A stretch of DNA of 64,000 nt from Emiliania huxleyi CCMP1516 (GCF_000372725.1 NW_005194878.1:367691-431690); one strand, 5' to 3'. Positions 22,201-32,836 are shown, counted from the first letter of the stretch. The notes: generated by a model from the sequence alone, not told the origin. Program-made: numbers and translations.

Positions 22201-23910
22201 CCACCGCCGCGCGCGCGCCGGCTCGGCCCGCTCGCCGAGCAGCCAGGCGCGCGCGCGCTGCGACGCCCTCCTACATGGGGAGATCGGGGGAGATCTGGGG
22301 GGAGATCTGGGGAGATCGGCCGCGCGCCGGGGCGGCGACGCGCTCCTCCCGGCGGCGCTGAGCTGTGGCGGGGCGGGGTGGAATCCGGCCTCGGGCGACT
22401 CGGGCGTGGCAGCTGCGTTGACTTCTGCGTCGATGACGAAGGCGATCTGCTTCTCGTATGGCGTGCCTGTGTGTGCCATCGTACAATGAGTGCATTCCTC
22501 ACAGCTGGACTGAGTTCGACCTGCTCCTCGTTTTGGGTGCCGCGGGCGGAGAGGGGGAGGAAGGAGGCGGCGCGGCGGGCGGAGAGCGGCGACGAGAACG
22601 GGAGGCTCGCAGTGACCTCGGCGAGGATGCCTGTTCACACCCGTCGCCACACCTGAGTCGCTGTGAAGAGTCGCTTGGTGTCGCTGATATCGAGGAGATG
22701 AGATGTGGGGAGACATTTGAGTCGCTGAGCGCGGGGAGGTGTGGTGAGATCTGGGGAGGTATGTTGTATGGGGAGGTATGGGGAGGTATGGGGAGGTATG
22801 GGGAGGTATGGGGAGGTATGGGGAGGTATGGGGAGGTATGGGGAGGTATGGGGAGGTATGGGGAGGTATGGGGAGGTATGGGGAGGTATGGGGAGGTATG
22901 GGGAGGTATGGGGAGGTATGGGGAGGTATGGGGAGGTATGGGGAGGTGACTGTAGGATGGGCCGGGATATGCCTCCGATCCGCTCCTCGCCCAAGCCGGC
23001 GTGGCGATCGGAGAGGACGGCGGCGATGACCTCCTCCGCAGAGGCAGCCGTGGCGGCAGCCTTGCGCGCGCCGGCGCGGTGAGACGGCGGCGTGACGGCG
23101 GCCTTGCGTGCGTGCTGCGAGTAGCGCGCCCTTGCGAGCGCCGGCATGGTGATCAAGAGTTTGCACGCGCACGCCCATAGCTCCCGGCCAGAGCGGCACG
23201 GGGCGCCTAATTGAGTCCTAACTGAGTCAATTCTCGTCTGGGCCAGTGCGGCACGTGTGTGAGGGAACCGTCTCTCCCCAAAGGGCCATGGACGTGCGAG
23301 GCGGTCAAGGCGTGAGGCGCGCGTGCATGCGGACGGCACGTGCGTGCACCCATGCGAGATGCAGCCGTACGAGGGGTGGAAGCAAATCTCGGAAGTGTCT
23401 CGGAACAAGCGTCGGTCATTGCGTGACACAGGTGCTTAGCTCGCCGTCGGCAGCGTTGGGCGAGCGGCTCGCCGACGAGGACGAAGAGGACGGGAGCGAC
23501 GGTGGAGGTGGCGATCCGCGGACAGGCGAATGCAAGGAGGATGGAAGCGACGGCGGATCGGCAGCGAGGTCGTACTCGCTCATGAAGGAAAAGCCGGAGT
23601 GCTCGGTCGTCGCAGAGCGGGCGGGTGAAGAGGGGCAGTAGATGAGATCGCACGCAAAGGCGTGGCAGTCTTCGGAAGAGGTTTCTCTCCGCTTCTCCGT
23701 CTCCTCTTCTCCGCGAGCATCCAAGGCCGTCTTCAGCAAAGCGATCTCAGCCAAAGCCGCCGCCGCCGCCGCCGCCGCCGCCTCCGCCTGTGCCGCCGCC
23801 TCGCCCACCATGCACGTTGCCAGTTCACCATGGCCCGCCCCAGCTGCCGCCGCCGCCTCTCCTCTCGTCTGCCAAAGGCAGGCCGTGCACGAGCGGATCG
23901 CCTCACGCAT
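19247..23910 (-). CDS. Gene E: tetratricopeptide (TPR) repeat protein with Ala-rich coiled-coil N-terminus
   Basis: A many-exon minus-strand gene. The first frame (ATG 23910, MREAIRSCTACLW) gives an Ala/Glu coiled coil (AAAQAEAAAAAAAAALAEIAL..ALDARGEEE) and a Ser/Pro-rich tail. Exons then give ELAAFRVGMRAAADALMRGED, MRALHERGNAYLSRGDADAAVEAF, WRQAEGSLGIAWQSLGEHERAAEAL, LSSLGLSYSARGEHEHALARH, CGDRRGQGVELGHLGNTFGDLGQ and, in the last exon (19247-19690), EGVHRANLGGVLCSLGSHARAVDEL and ARLGSLGIAHSCLGKSTAAI. These are TPR helices with the G.L/G..Y/A..A spacing of the GPSM2/TPR_12 class, so the protein is a likely scaffold. Introns are filled with GGGGAGAT decamers and are flanked by exon duplications; one GC-AG intron precedes ARGEHEHAL. 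Links between the 5'-most exons (22.9-23.9 kb) and the TPR part are inferred. Confidence 0.6.
19692..20030 (-). repeat. Intronic decamer satellite, (GGGGAGATAT)n class
   Basis: About 34 ten-base units (GGGGAGATAT, GGGGAGATGT, GGGGAGGTAT) fill an intron of gene E. Related tracts in the same gene are at 20375-20405, 20668-20820, 21245-21275, 21800-21835 and 22272-22318. Open frames such as MGRYGEIWGD through this tract are repeat artefacts. Confidence 0.95.
22737..22950 (-). repeat. Intronic decamer satellite (GGGGAGGTAT)n, about 20 near-perfect units
   Basis: A very homogeneous 10-bp array in the 5' half of gene E, between the AEEVIAAVLSDRHAG exon and the downstream exons. Unit-to-unit identity is almost complete, so it is young or homogenised. 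Confidence 0.95.
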
Positions 23911-23929
23911 GTGTGAGAAGCGCAATTTG

Positions 23930-25440
23930 TCGTGCTATCGGAAGAGGCGGCCGGGTGTTTCTTTTGAGCTTAGCCCACCGAGAGATGGGGATTCAGATGC
24001 AGCTCCGTCTCTCCATGGTGTGGGGGGAGGAGGCAGTACGTAGGCGAGCAGAGATGACGGCGCCCCCGACGTGGCCGACGGAGATGAGCGAGAGGTCTAA
24101 GTTCACACGGGAGGAGTACAGGGATCTGCCAGGACCCGATCCTAAGAGAAATGTAGACCACCCAGACTTAGGATATTTGGCGGTGGCAGACCGCAATTGG
24201 CCGGGGGGCGAGGAGGGGAAATGCTCCCGGAGGGAGTGGGGTTGGGACATGGAGAGGGGACCGACTTTAACCCCGACCTCCACAGAGCAGATGCAGGTGT
24301 CTCCGAAACAGGGAGAGGAGAGCGTCCATAGACACCTCACAAGACCCCACACACGGTCTCGTCCGTGCCTTGCGGCCGGCGACGAGATTGCTAGAGGCGG
24401 AGCAAGCCTGCTCTAGTCTCACACGTTCGCCCCTGTCGCCTGTCTGTGTTGTTGTGCTGTTGTTTGTCTCTTGGCACCTTGGAGTGCTGGGGGGGGCGAC
24501 AGGGGGGACGTGGCCTGAGTGATGTGTACGCCCACTCAGGATGTGTGGCAGCCCGCTGGCTGTGTGTCTTGTGAGCCTGTTTGTGTCTGTGTGTCGCTCG
24601 TGCGTGTCGTCATCATCTGTCTAGCGTCCACCCATACCGCGTTGGTGTCCAGTCCGAGCCTGACTGTTCTTCACCTTACTACATACATACATACTTAGCC
24701 TTCGATGTTATGAAAACAAACGCAAGGCGGACATGGCATATCGCTCTCGGGCTCACAGAAGTTTCTTTTTGAGCTAAAATTCTTTTGCTAAGCCTCGATG
24801 TTATGAGACAAACGCAAGGCGGACATGGCATATCGCTCTCGGACCCACAGACATCCCGCACACCCGCCGCACATTCGCCGCCCCCGCGCTCGCCCCACCC
24901 CGGCCGGGAGAAAGAAAGGGGAGTGACAGTTTGGGAAGGAAAGTCGAGTATCTCGCACTCCATGTGCGAGAACGCAGGGTAAATGTAAGCCGGATGGCTC
25001 ACAGGCCACCTCTTGCGCCCCGAGCTCACCATCTACCGCACTGAACACTTCCGCCCCCCACGTGTACGCCCTCACACTCACATACGCACTCACCCACACG
25101 CTCTGAGCGTGCTAGAAAAGCTCGCATTAGAACTGATGGTAAGTCAGACGGACGTTTTGGGACGAAGCGATTGACCGCCAGACACCAATCTCCAATGCCA
25201 GTCTCTGTATCTGTAGATTCCCCGTATCCGTATCTCTTAAGAGCCGCCGCGGCAAACACTGTATTCTCTATAAAGCCGTATGTAGATTAGGGGTCGCGGT
25301 TAGAAGATAGAACTTACTGGAGATGTCTATGGTCTAAACCGCCCAATATCATGCACCAACTCTATAAAATGAATTCGCCCTTCGCGAGTGCGCCTTTGGC
25401 CTGAAGTTGGCCATTACATTGCACGTTGGCATCTTTTTGG
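23930..25440. other. Intergenic region between genes E and F
   Basis: No recognised gene. A plus-strand open frame (to 24416) has no motif I know. Two inverted copies of the CATAACATCG element (24698-24740, 24798-24835) lie here, the second followed by a C-rich stretch. The end (25260-25400) is AT-richer and holds TATAAAATGAA. Confidence 0.5.
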
Positions 25441-25444
25441 CTCC

Positions 25445-27151
25445 TTAAGCCTGTACTTGGGTGAGGCTGTACGGCGGCGCGCGCAAGTCGATGGCCTCGC
25501 CTGGCCGCCACCACTGGAATCCGTGCTCCTCGCCAAACTCATCGATGGTCAACTCAAAGACGTCGATGTTCTTGCCGAGTGCGCGCAGATGTGAGGCGAG
25601 CTGCTGCAGCGTCTCAAGCTCCGACCCCCTGGACGAGCCGGCAAAGTTGCGGATCGATACGAGCCCAACGAGTGCTTCCATCAGGTCAAGGGAGGCACCG
25701 CCATCCCCAGGCCCTCCAATGTACAAGTTGACTTCATTATGAAACGACGGTGGCGGTTGAGGCCGGAGCGACTTGGGCGCGGCGTGGAGCGCGGCGCTGA
25801 AGCTACTTGCGGTGGCAACAAAGGCGCTGCGCTGCTCGCGCCTCCACTTGCACTGCTCGTCCTGAAGCGCGCCGCCCCCGTGGAAGTGAGAGCGCATCCA
25901 AGTGGCCATCGTGTACTCAGCCCCCCCCACATCGTCGCAAAACGCCGTCCGGCCGCACGCAGAGCAGGTGCCACCACGGACGCTCGCACCGTCGCATTCG
26001 CCAGCCGCGTTGAGTGCGCGCAGGTTGTGGCCGCAGCCCGCGCGAAGTGCTTTGATCACCTCAGGGACGCTGCCCTCGACAGAGGCGTCGGTAGCGGGCT
26101 TGGCTGCTTGGCAGTATCCGCCCGGGTCGTACGGGGCCTGCTTGAGCACATCAAATGGGCAAAACTCAGGCTCCCAACACGAGCAGCACGCGCGATTGGC
26201 AGAGTTGCTATCCACGACCGCGGCGCACTGTGCGTGCTGCCACACCTTCTCCGACGCCTCGAAGAGCAACGCGGCACCCGCGCCATACCAGCCAAATGCC
26301 ATCAGAGGCAGCGAGGGCAGCAGCAGACTGTACGCGGAGCAGTATGGCCCACAGTCGGTGCGTGCACGCACCTGTCTCAGCGAGGTTGCTTGGAGCGTTT
26401 GGCGCAGCCATGTGTGGTCGAGGCCCCAGTTGTCGTTGACTGAGGCGAGAGAATGCACGAGCAGGCCGCTCTGCTCAAACACTTGCTGAAGCCGCGCGGC
26501 CCCGATGCTTGAATCCCGCTGCCGACACTGTGCATCCCTTCTCCCGTCCCAGCACCAGCCACCGTCGGGCAGGCCGTACCCGTTTTGTCGGCCCGCGCAC
26601 CTTTCGTCGGGCTGCCCCATGAAGCACAAGCCATTGTTGCACGCGACCATCAGCTGGTTGCAGTCAGCACTGCGGCACTGCCAGTCCCATGTGCATGGTG
26701 GTGGTGGTGGTGGCGGCGGCGGCGGCGACAGCGGGGGAGGCTTTGGCGGTGGCAGTGCCGGGGGTGGCGGGCCGGGAGGTGAAGAGGGTGGAGGTGATGG
26801 AGGTGCATTGTCGCTGATGGAGCTAGCAGTGAGGAGATCACCACCCAGCGCGCCACCGCCCACCGCCAGTAGCAGGAACCCAACGAAGATCAGCCCGAAG
26901 ATCAGCCCGCGCGGAGCACAAAGCCAAGCATGGCTTCGAGTCCACCCACTGAATCGCAGGCTCAGCGTGTCCGATGGGGCTTTCTGCTGTAGCCTGCTTG
27001 GCGCCTCAATCTCGAGTCCTTTGTTGTCGCGGGTGGAGCTGCTACTCGGCACGCTGCTGTCGCACAGCGCGGCCTTCGAGAGCTTGCTTTGTCGGGCGGT
27101 ACGGGCCAATATGCGTACGACGCGCTCCTTCAACGGTTCTTCAACGACCAT
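25445..27151 (-). CDS. Gene F: type II membrane protein with Pro-rich stalk and Cys-rich exterior (unknown family)
   Basis: A single uninterrupted 568-codon frame with ATG at 27151. Residues 1-80 are polar. One membrane segment follows (LIFGLIFVGFLLLAVGGGALGG, about 84-105) and then a PPPSSPPGPPPPALPPP stalk (about 118-150). The exterior has about 20 cysteines (CTWDWQCRSADC, CNNGLCFMG, RACCSCWEPEFCPF, CSACGRTAFC). The C-terminal part reads NEVNLYIGGPGDGG, LMEALVGLVSIRNFAG and LGKNIDVFELTIDEFGEEHGFQWW. No enzyme motif is recognised. Absence of introns is unusual here and argues for a real reading frame. The 5' leader appears to contain an intron-like element shared with gene G (27400-27612). 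Confidence 0.8.
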   Translation of the reverse strand: MVVEEPLKERVVRILARTARQSKLSKAALCDSSVPSSSSTRDNKGLEIEAPSRLQQKAPSDTLSLRFSGWTRSHAWLCAPRGLIFGLIFVGFLLLAVGGGALGGDLLTASSISDNAPPSPPPSSPPGPPPPALPPPKPPPLSPPPPPPPPPPCTWDWQCRSADCNQLMVACNNGLCFMGQPDERCAGRQNGYGLPDGGWCWDGRRDAQCRQRDSSIGAARLQQVFEQSGLLVHSLASVNDNWGLDHTWLRQTLQATSLRQVRARTDCGPYCSAYSLLLPSLPLMAFGWYGAGAALLFEASEKVWQHAQCAAVVDSNSANRACCSCWEPEFCPFDVLKQAPYDPGGYCQAAKPATDASVEGSVPEVIKALRAGCGHNLRALNAAGECDGASVRGGTCSACGRTAFCDDVGGAEYTMATWMRSHFHGGGALQDEQCKWRREQRSAFVATASSFSAALHAAPKSLRPQPPPSFHNEVNLYIGGPGDGGASLDLMEALVGLVSIRNFAGSSRGSELETLQQLASHLRALGKNIDVFELTIDEFGEEHGFQWWRPGEAIDLRAPPYSLTQVQA

Positions 27152-27399
27152 GCTCGCGTTGCCGAGCTCAAAGAGCTACTCAAAGCCTGGCGAGTACAGC
27201 CACGCCTGCATTCACAGCACAAGTGTACTCACTCACAGCACAAGCCCTCGCCGAGGGCTCGAGCATGCTCCTTTTTCCAGACGGATCCCCCCCTGTGAAA
27301 AAGTGAGGCGTGGTCTGTACTCGCCAGACTCAAAGCGAAAGACGAGAAAGAGTGGAAGAAAAATATGCTCGACCGTTCTGGCGCAATCTTCGACCCTCC

Positions 27400-27612
27400 A
27401 CAGAGTGGGACGACCGCGAGGTGGCATGAAGGTTGCAGCGAGAAGCGGCGAGAGACTGCGAAGAGAGATAGGAAGAGGCAGACTCCCTAGGGTGGGCGAC
27501 GGCTAGCGCATCACACACCTCTCCTTAAAATCCCTGTGTGGTGGCGGCGTGCCGTCCTCCCATCCCTCCCTTGGGTTGCGTGTTTTCTTTCTTTTCGACC
27601 CTCCACAGCTTA
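27400..27612 (-). mobile_element. Introner-like element (~155 nt), copy in the 5' leader region of gene F
   Basis: Read on the minus strand, the sequence from GTCGAAAAGAAAGAAAACACG through CCCAAGGGAGGGATGGGAGG, CGCCGCCACCACACAGGGA, TTAAGGAGAGG, GCTAGCCGTCGCCCA to CCTCTTCCTATCTCTCTTCGCAG matches the intron at 30487-30642 of gene G at about 80% or better by eye. It is flanked by direct copies of TTCGACCCTCCACAG (plus-strand 27388-27402 and 27594-27608). Orientation relative to transcription is the same at both loci. Confidence 0.75.
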
Positions 27613-28015
27613 GGGACTTGAAGGCTCAGATCCGGTCTGATCTATGTCGAGTGATCAATGCAATGTCGCCGTACGAGGTGCTAATTAATGAATGCACCGT
27701 TGCACGAGACGCCCGCCACGAGCGATTTGCGATTTGTTAGATCGGATTGCGATCTCAAGTACGACGCAGATACTCTTGAGCACTTCAGCTCACCTTTCGG
27801 TTACGAAGGCCCGGAGTGTTCCTTTTCCTCTCTTTTCTGATTTGACTTCTGTCTGACTGATCTCTTGACCTATTCTTGCCACGAGATCGGTGTGTGTGTC
27901 GGCGTCGTGTTGCTCGTCCCAACGCTACCCGTCACAAATCTCTTCTCCATCGCTGTCACTAGACACGTCGAGGGCGGGGCCCGGCGCCCATGGGGCGCCG
28001 CAGTATCCTATAGTT

Positions 28016-28164
28016 TTTTTATAAAATGAACTCGGGGGCACAGGACGCGGCACAAACGGGGTACACCAAAAGGCACGGGCTGCCTGCACGGCGTTCACTC
28101 GAACGCCATGCACATGGCGCGGAGCAGCCCCGGGTTGCGTGCCCCCGAGTTCATTTTATAAAAA
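28016..28164. mobile_element. MITE-like element with perfect 26-bp terminal inverted repeats
   Basis: 28016-28041 (TTTTTATAAAATGAACTC + GGGGGCAC) is the exact reverse complement of 28139-28164. Between them lies about 97 bp without coding potential, including the perfect hairpin CGCCATG-CA-CATGGCG. The total is 149 bp. No target duplication is obvious in the flanks. The AT-rich termini contrast with the GC-rich surroundings. Confidence 0.8.
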
Positions 28165-28318
28165 TCGATCCACGGGACCCCGACCGACGTAGAAAGAAAA
28201 GTGCGAAAAATGCCCAAGACATATCCGGTGTGGGTGGCGTGTGTGGGAGGCCGTTAGCAAAAACCCCTTTTCACCTGACCGCTGAGCTACGTGTGGGACG
28301 ATGCTGTGGAACCTGATC

Positions 28319-28870
28319 TACAGGTCCTGGCTTCGGTTTCGCAACAGCTTCGTTTTCACAACACGGCCGCCTCGCGACGCCGCGCCATCGTGCAGATCGT
28401 GTCCGAGCCATCCACAAGGCCGCCGGCACATGTGCCAATGTGCCCGGAGCGCAGGGAGTCGATGGGTGCCGCAGTCCAAGCGATCACTGCACTGCAGTGC
28501 TCGCTCGCACTGCGGCGCTGCGCCACGGCGGCGAAGCATGTCTGGACTTCAAGGACAGTGCTTCTCCGCTGCTCGAGGCTTGCGGCAAGGTCCAGGCCGA
28601 CCACACAGAGCACCCGAGGCAGCTGGCGTGGCCTCACTCATGACCTGTGCTACCCGTCGGCGGGGCCAGCTGCGGTTTCACAACGCGCCTCATTTTTGGC
28701 ACCCTCCTGCTAGCCGCGCATGAGTAGGGAGACCGTGTGTGGTGTCTTCGCGGCCTAGAGCACCCTCTTGGCAGTCTATATTCCGGATTTTAGCCCTCCT
28801 GTCGCATCTGGTGAGCCGTACCATAGCGAGGACCAAACGTGTTGTGAAACCAAAGCCAGGACCTGTACAC
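28319..28870. mobile_element. Possible non-autonomous element bounded by imperfect inverted repeats
   Basis: The left end TACAGGTCCTGGCTTCGGTTTC (28319-28340), with TTTTCACAACACG at 28353-28365, is matched in reverse by CGTGTTGTGAAACC / AAAGCCAGGACCTGTA at 28838-28867. The left arm has about 15 extra bases. The interior (about 500 bp) shows no recognised protein. The right end lies just upstream of the gene G start codon, so it may contribute promoter sequence. Confidence 0.5.
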
Positions 28871-28888
28871 CTTAGCAAAAACCCGCCA

Positions 28889-31768
28889 ATGACTTCATCT
28901 GTGTTCTTGCCCCTGCTCGCCGCGGGCCGAACCGCTCAAAACACGCCGGTCGCACGGATGATCACCGCCGAGTCGGAGACCTGGTCGCCCGCAAAATGGC
29001 GGGAGATTGACCGCGCCACGAGGGCTGAAGAGGAAGCGCGGCAGGCGCGGGCGCGGCGCGGCCTCCCTCCGCTGCCGGTGACGCCGACGCACACCGTGCG
29101 GTGCGGCTCGCGCGACTGCCGCCCGGGCGAGGGCAACCTGAAGCACGCAATGGACAAGCACGGCAAGTTCAAGCAGTGGGAGCAGCCGTACGAGCACCGC
29201 GAGGGCTTTGTGCAGTCTCGGCTCCGCTCACCGCCGCACCGGCCCCGCCCGAACGTCGAGTACGCCGGCCTGGTCGCGCTGGCGGCGCGCCTCGCGCCTC
29301 GCGGCGGGCCGGTGCCACTGGCGGCCGGTGCCACACGACTCCACACAGCCTGTGCAGAACCGCCCGCCGGGACTCCCGCCCGCGATAGGTGCTGTTCGCC
29401 GCGGCTGGCTGGGACTGTGAACAGCGTCGCTTCACACCCCAAGCTGTGAACAGGTGCTTCTCGCCGCGGCTGACTGGGACTACCGCGAGCTCGCCCTCAA
29501 CTGGTACCTGCACGCACGGAGGCGCCGTACCTCCCCATCTCCCCATATCTCCCCACATCTCCCCACATCTCCCCACATCTCCCCACATCTCCCCACATCT
29601 CCCCACATCTCCCCACATCTCCCCACATCTCCCCACATCTCCCCACACCTCCCCACACCTCCCCATATCTCCCCACATCTCCCCACATCTCCCCACATCT
29701 CCCCACATCAACTGGTCCCTGCACACACGCAGACTGGGCTACCGCGGCGCGCTCGTCCTCTCGATGGAGCGAGCGCTGCACGAGCTGCTGCTGCGGCGGG
29801 GCGTGCCCTCCTTTGACGGCGGCGCGCTGCTGGCGGCGTGGAACCGCACCTGCCTGCAGCGCCACATCCAGGCTAATCTCGGGTAATCTCGGGTAATCTC
29901 GGGTAATCTCGCCGCGGCGGCGCGGGTCGTGGAGGGACACGACGTGCTATTAATTAATATTATACTTTGTGATATCATGTTTACTTTTCGCTGGTCGCGA
30001 GGCGGGACACGACGTGCTATTAATTAATATTATACTTTGTGATATCATGTTTACTTTTCGCTGGTCGCGAGGCGGGACACGACGTGCTGCTGACGGACGC
30101 GACGGCGGTGTTCCTCAAAGACTTTCTGCCGCGGCTGGTCGGCGCGCCCGCGGCATCTCGACCCTAGATCTCCCCACATCTCCTCATATCTCCCATATCT
30201 CCGCGAATCTCGACCCTGGAAGCGGACGCTCTCCCCATATCTCCCCTGATCTCCCCGGATCTCGACCCTGGAAGCGGACTACGGAGCATCTCTCCCTCCT
30301 GGCCCTCGAGAGAGACGCGTACTCTGCTGTACTCGTCGGTGTTCCGCGAGCACTCCCGCCCCGACCTCGGCCGTCTTGATGACTTAGGCTGCCCATATCT
30401 CCCCATATCTCCCCATATCTCCCCATATCTCCCGCAGGAGCTCGACGTGCTCCTCCAGCGAGACGACTGGCCGCGCACAGGCGTCGGAAAAAAGAAAGAA
30501 AGATGGCACGCAGCCCAAGGGAGGGGGTGGGAGGACGGCGCACGCCGCCACCACACAGGGATGTTAAGGAGAGGAGTGTGGTGGTGCTAGCCGTCGCCCA
30601 GCCTTGGAGGGGTGCCTGCCTCTTCCTGTCTCTCTTCGCACAGGCCTCGGCACGGCCGTCAACGCCGGCTTCGTCTTCTTGCGCGGCTCGGCCGGTGCGG
30701 GTCGGTCGCAGCTGGTGCTTCGGCTGGTCGACGATGCGGTGAGATTGCCGGAGATGACCAGAGATGACCAGAGATGAGCGGAGATGACCAGAGATGACCA
30801 GAGATTAGCGGAGATTACCCGAGATTACCCGAGATTACCCGAGATGCGGCTGGTCGACGACGCGGTGCGGCGAGGGCCCACCGAGGCCCTCACCTGTGAA
30901 CAGCGCCTCTTCACACCCCGAGGTGTGGATAGCCTACCTGTGGACAGCGCCTCTTCACACCCCGAGGCGTGGATAGCCTACCTGTGGACAGCGCCTCTTC
31001 ACACCCCGAGGCGTGGATAGGTGCGGCGCGGGCTCATCGAGTTCTACCTGCGGTGGAACAACATCCCCGACCAGTACGGCTACAGCCACGAGATCGCCCA
31101 CACGGCGCTCGACGTCGGAGGCGGGACATCTCCCCATATCTCCCCACACCCCCACACATCTCCCCATATCTCCCCACACCTCCCCACGCCTCCCCACATC
31201 TCCCCACAGGCGGGGCGTCCGAGCTCGCCAACGAGACCAGCGTGGGCAGCCTGCGGCCAAAGCGGTGTGCCGAGGGCCGCGGCCGCTGCCTGCGAGTCGG
31301 CCTGCTGCCGCACGCCGAGTTCCCTCGCCACGGCGACTGGCGCGCCCTCGCGCCGACGGCGCTGGTCTACCACCTCACCAACAACAACGCGGACGGATGC
31401 CCGCTCGCCCGCCGCCGCGCGGCCGCGCCGGAGCCGGCGCCGCAGCCGCCGGCGCCGCAGCCGTGCGTGTACGGGGCGCGGCCCTTCCGAGGGTACCGGC
31501 AGCGGCTCGATCGGTACGACGAGGCTCGGCGGATTTTCAGAGGTTGGGACGAGGGCGCGCGCCGCAGACCCGCAGCCGCCCTCTCCGGTGTGAGTAGGTG
31601 GACTTTGAGGAGATGCGTGAGACGCTGCGCTCGGTCGGCGCTTGGATCGCGGAGGCGGAGGACGGCGGCGGCGGCGCGTCGGCCGTCGGCGGGGCGGAGG
31701 AGCAGCCCAACAGCTTGCGCTGCAGCGGGAGGAGTTGCCGCGGTCCGGACGGCGTCGATCTGCCATGA
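28889..31768 (+). CDS. Gene G: nucleotide-diphospho-sugar transferase (GT77/PF03407-like)
   Basis: A spliced gene with ATG at 28889 and stop at 31766-31768. Coding pieces: MTSSVFLPLLAAGRTAQN, a Lys/Arg-rich region (HAMDKHGKFKQWEQPYEHREGF), VLLAAADWDYRELALNW, LHARRLGYRGALVLSMERALHELLLRRGVPSF, AGHDVLLTDATAVFLKDFLPRL, ELDVLLQRDDWPRTGLGTAVNAGFVFLRG, LVLRLVDDAVRRGLIEFYL, WNNIPDQYGYSHEI, GGASELANETSVGSL, CLRVGLLPHAEFPRHGDW, ALVYHLTNNNADG, and a tail ending CRGPDGVDLP. The LxxxRRLGYRxxLVL...GxDVLxTDxxxVFLKD...TAVNAGFVFLR order is that of PF03407 enzymes (plant arabinosyl/xylosyltransferase type). The usual DxD is DAT here. Introns: 30487-30642 (GC-AG, introner), about 30863-31020 (GT-AG), one GC-AG with decamers at about 29522-29733, and an AT-rich 70-bp duplication (29944-30083). 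Confidence 0.68.
29528..29708 (+). repeat. Intronic decamer satellite (ATCTCCCCAC)n in gene G
   Basis: About 18 ten-base units inside an intron that is best read as GC-AG: the donor follows CACGCACGGAG and the acceptor is ACGCAG before ACTGGGCTAC, giving HARRLGYRG. Exon sequence TCAACTGGTNCCTGCAC is present on both sides. Further short decamer tracts in this gene are at 29870-29912, 30165-30265, 30393-30432, 30737-30845 and 31126-31208. Confidence 0.9.
29944..30083 (+). repeat. Duplicated AT-rich 70-bp intron unit
   Basis: GTGCTATTAATTAATATTAT through CTTTTCGCTGGTCGCGAG plus GCGGGACACGAC occurs twice at exact 70-bp spacing (29944 and 30014), followed by the true exon GCGGGACACGACGTGCTGCTG (AGHDVLL). 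The unit is strikingly AT-rich inside GC-rich DNA. Confidence 0.85.
30487..30642 (+). mobile_element. Introner-like element (~155 nt) forming a GC-AG intron of gene G
   Basis: The coding frame is continuous across CGCACAG|GCGTCGGAAAAAAG ... CTTCGCACAG|GCCTCGGCACG, giving PRTGLGTAVNAGF. The element is flanked by the 14-bp near-perfect direct repeat CGCACAGGCNTCGG, so both splice sites derive from duplicated target sequence. Its body matches the element at 27400-27612. Confidence 0.82.
30896..31020 (+). repeat. Three copies of the 37-nt GTGAACAG/GTGGACAG hairpin element
   Basis: Copies start at 30896, 30940 and 30984 (44-bp spacing). They lie in one GT-AG intron whose flanking exon sequence GTGCGGCGNGGGC is duplicated (about 30864 and 31021). 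The coding join gives DDAVRRGLIEFYL. Confidence 0.85.
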
Positions 31769-32552
31769 GAGTTGTGTGCTGTGAGTCTGTGCGCGTGTCC
31801 GCCGATTTCGGATGCTTTCTTTTTTGCGAACGAGAATTCTTCTGGCGGTGGCCTACCCCTAAAAGAGCTAAGTTCTTTTTGTGTAATCCCCCCCCCCCCC
31901 CCCCGGAAACTAGCCCCGAAAGCGACAAAAGCGCCCTAGCTTCCGACCGTGCTCCCCGCTGCTGCTCAGGGGACAGACGACCTTGACGTCGCCGGAATAG
32001 CGCCTGCCGCCCGCCAATCTTGCACCCGTCAAAGGTGTGAAAGCGACGCGATCGCATTCGCCTTTTCTGCTGGACCCAACCTCGACGAGCCCCCGACCGT
32101 TGAGCCTCTGCCCTGCGCCCCCCCCCCCCCCCCCCCGCCCTGCGCTGCCCTGCACAAACTTATTGACAAACACACACCCCACACGCACTCGAACACCCGC
32201 ACATACACGACAACCCGCTGCCCTCAAAAGAAGCTATCAAATACAAAGAAGCTAACAAATACGTGTATGGGAGGTAAAGGTGGCGGCGTCACGCTGCCCG
32301 GCTTCACGGGGCAGCCCCGCCCTTGCGAGGCAGGCAAGTGAAAGACTGACCCCATACGCCGACTGCCCAATCCCCCCTTCCCCCTCTCCAAACTCGACGA
32401 GCCGACGCACGGCCGTTGAGCCTCTGCCCTGTGCACCCCGTAGCTCGGCGACTTTCTTTCCAAGTGTCGTGAGAGATAGCGGGCTCTGTGGCGAGCACAA
32501 CGCAAGCTGCTGCACACTGGATTCACTCCCAGTAAGCCGTTGGGACAGCCTA

Positions 32553-32836
32553 AGCCCGCGCACGCCGAAGCTGGCGCTTGCACACAGCACACGCCACGTC
32601 ACACTCGGAGCACTCGGGACAGCCGGCACGGAACGCAAGCTCCTTCTCCTGGTCAGCGTTGAACCAGCCTGCTATGCGCGCCCCCGCCTTCTCCGCGGCG
32701 GGGATAGGATGCCCCACACCGGCCATCTCCTTCGTGAGCCGCGTGAGGCCCCGCGCAAACTTCTCCGGGTGTATGTTCGCTTCGATTTTATTCGATGCGC
32801 AATTCGCGCCGGCTTTTCCACCGGTCGCCATTGCCC
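32553..32836 (-). CDS. Small hypothetical protein with CPECSECD..CAVCK cysteine cluster
   Basis: A minus-strand frame of about 93 residues reads KIEANIHPEKFARGLTRLTK, EMAGVGHPIPAAEKAGARIA, GWFNADQEKELAFRAGCPEC, SECDVACAVCKRQLRRARA. The six-Cys pattern CPxCxxCDVxCxVCK resembles a small zinc ribbon, and codon use looks coding. No family is recognised. The opposite strand is also open, so the call is tentative. Confidence 0.35.
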
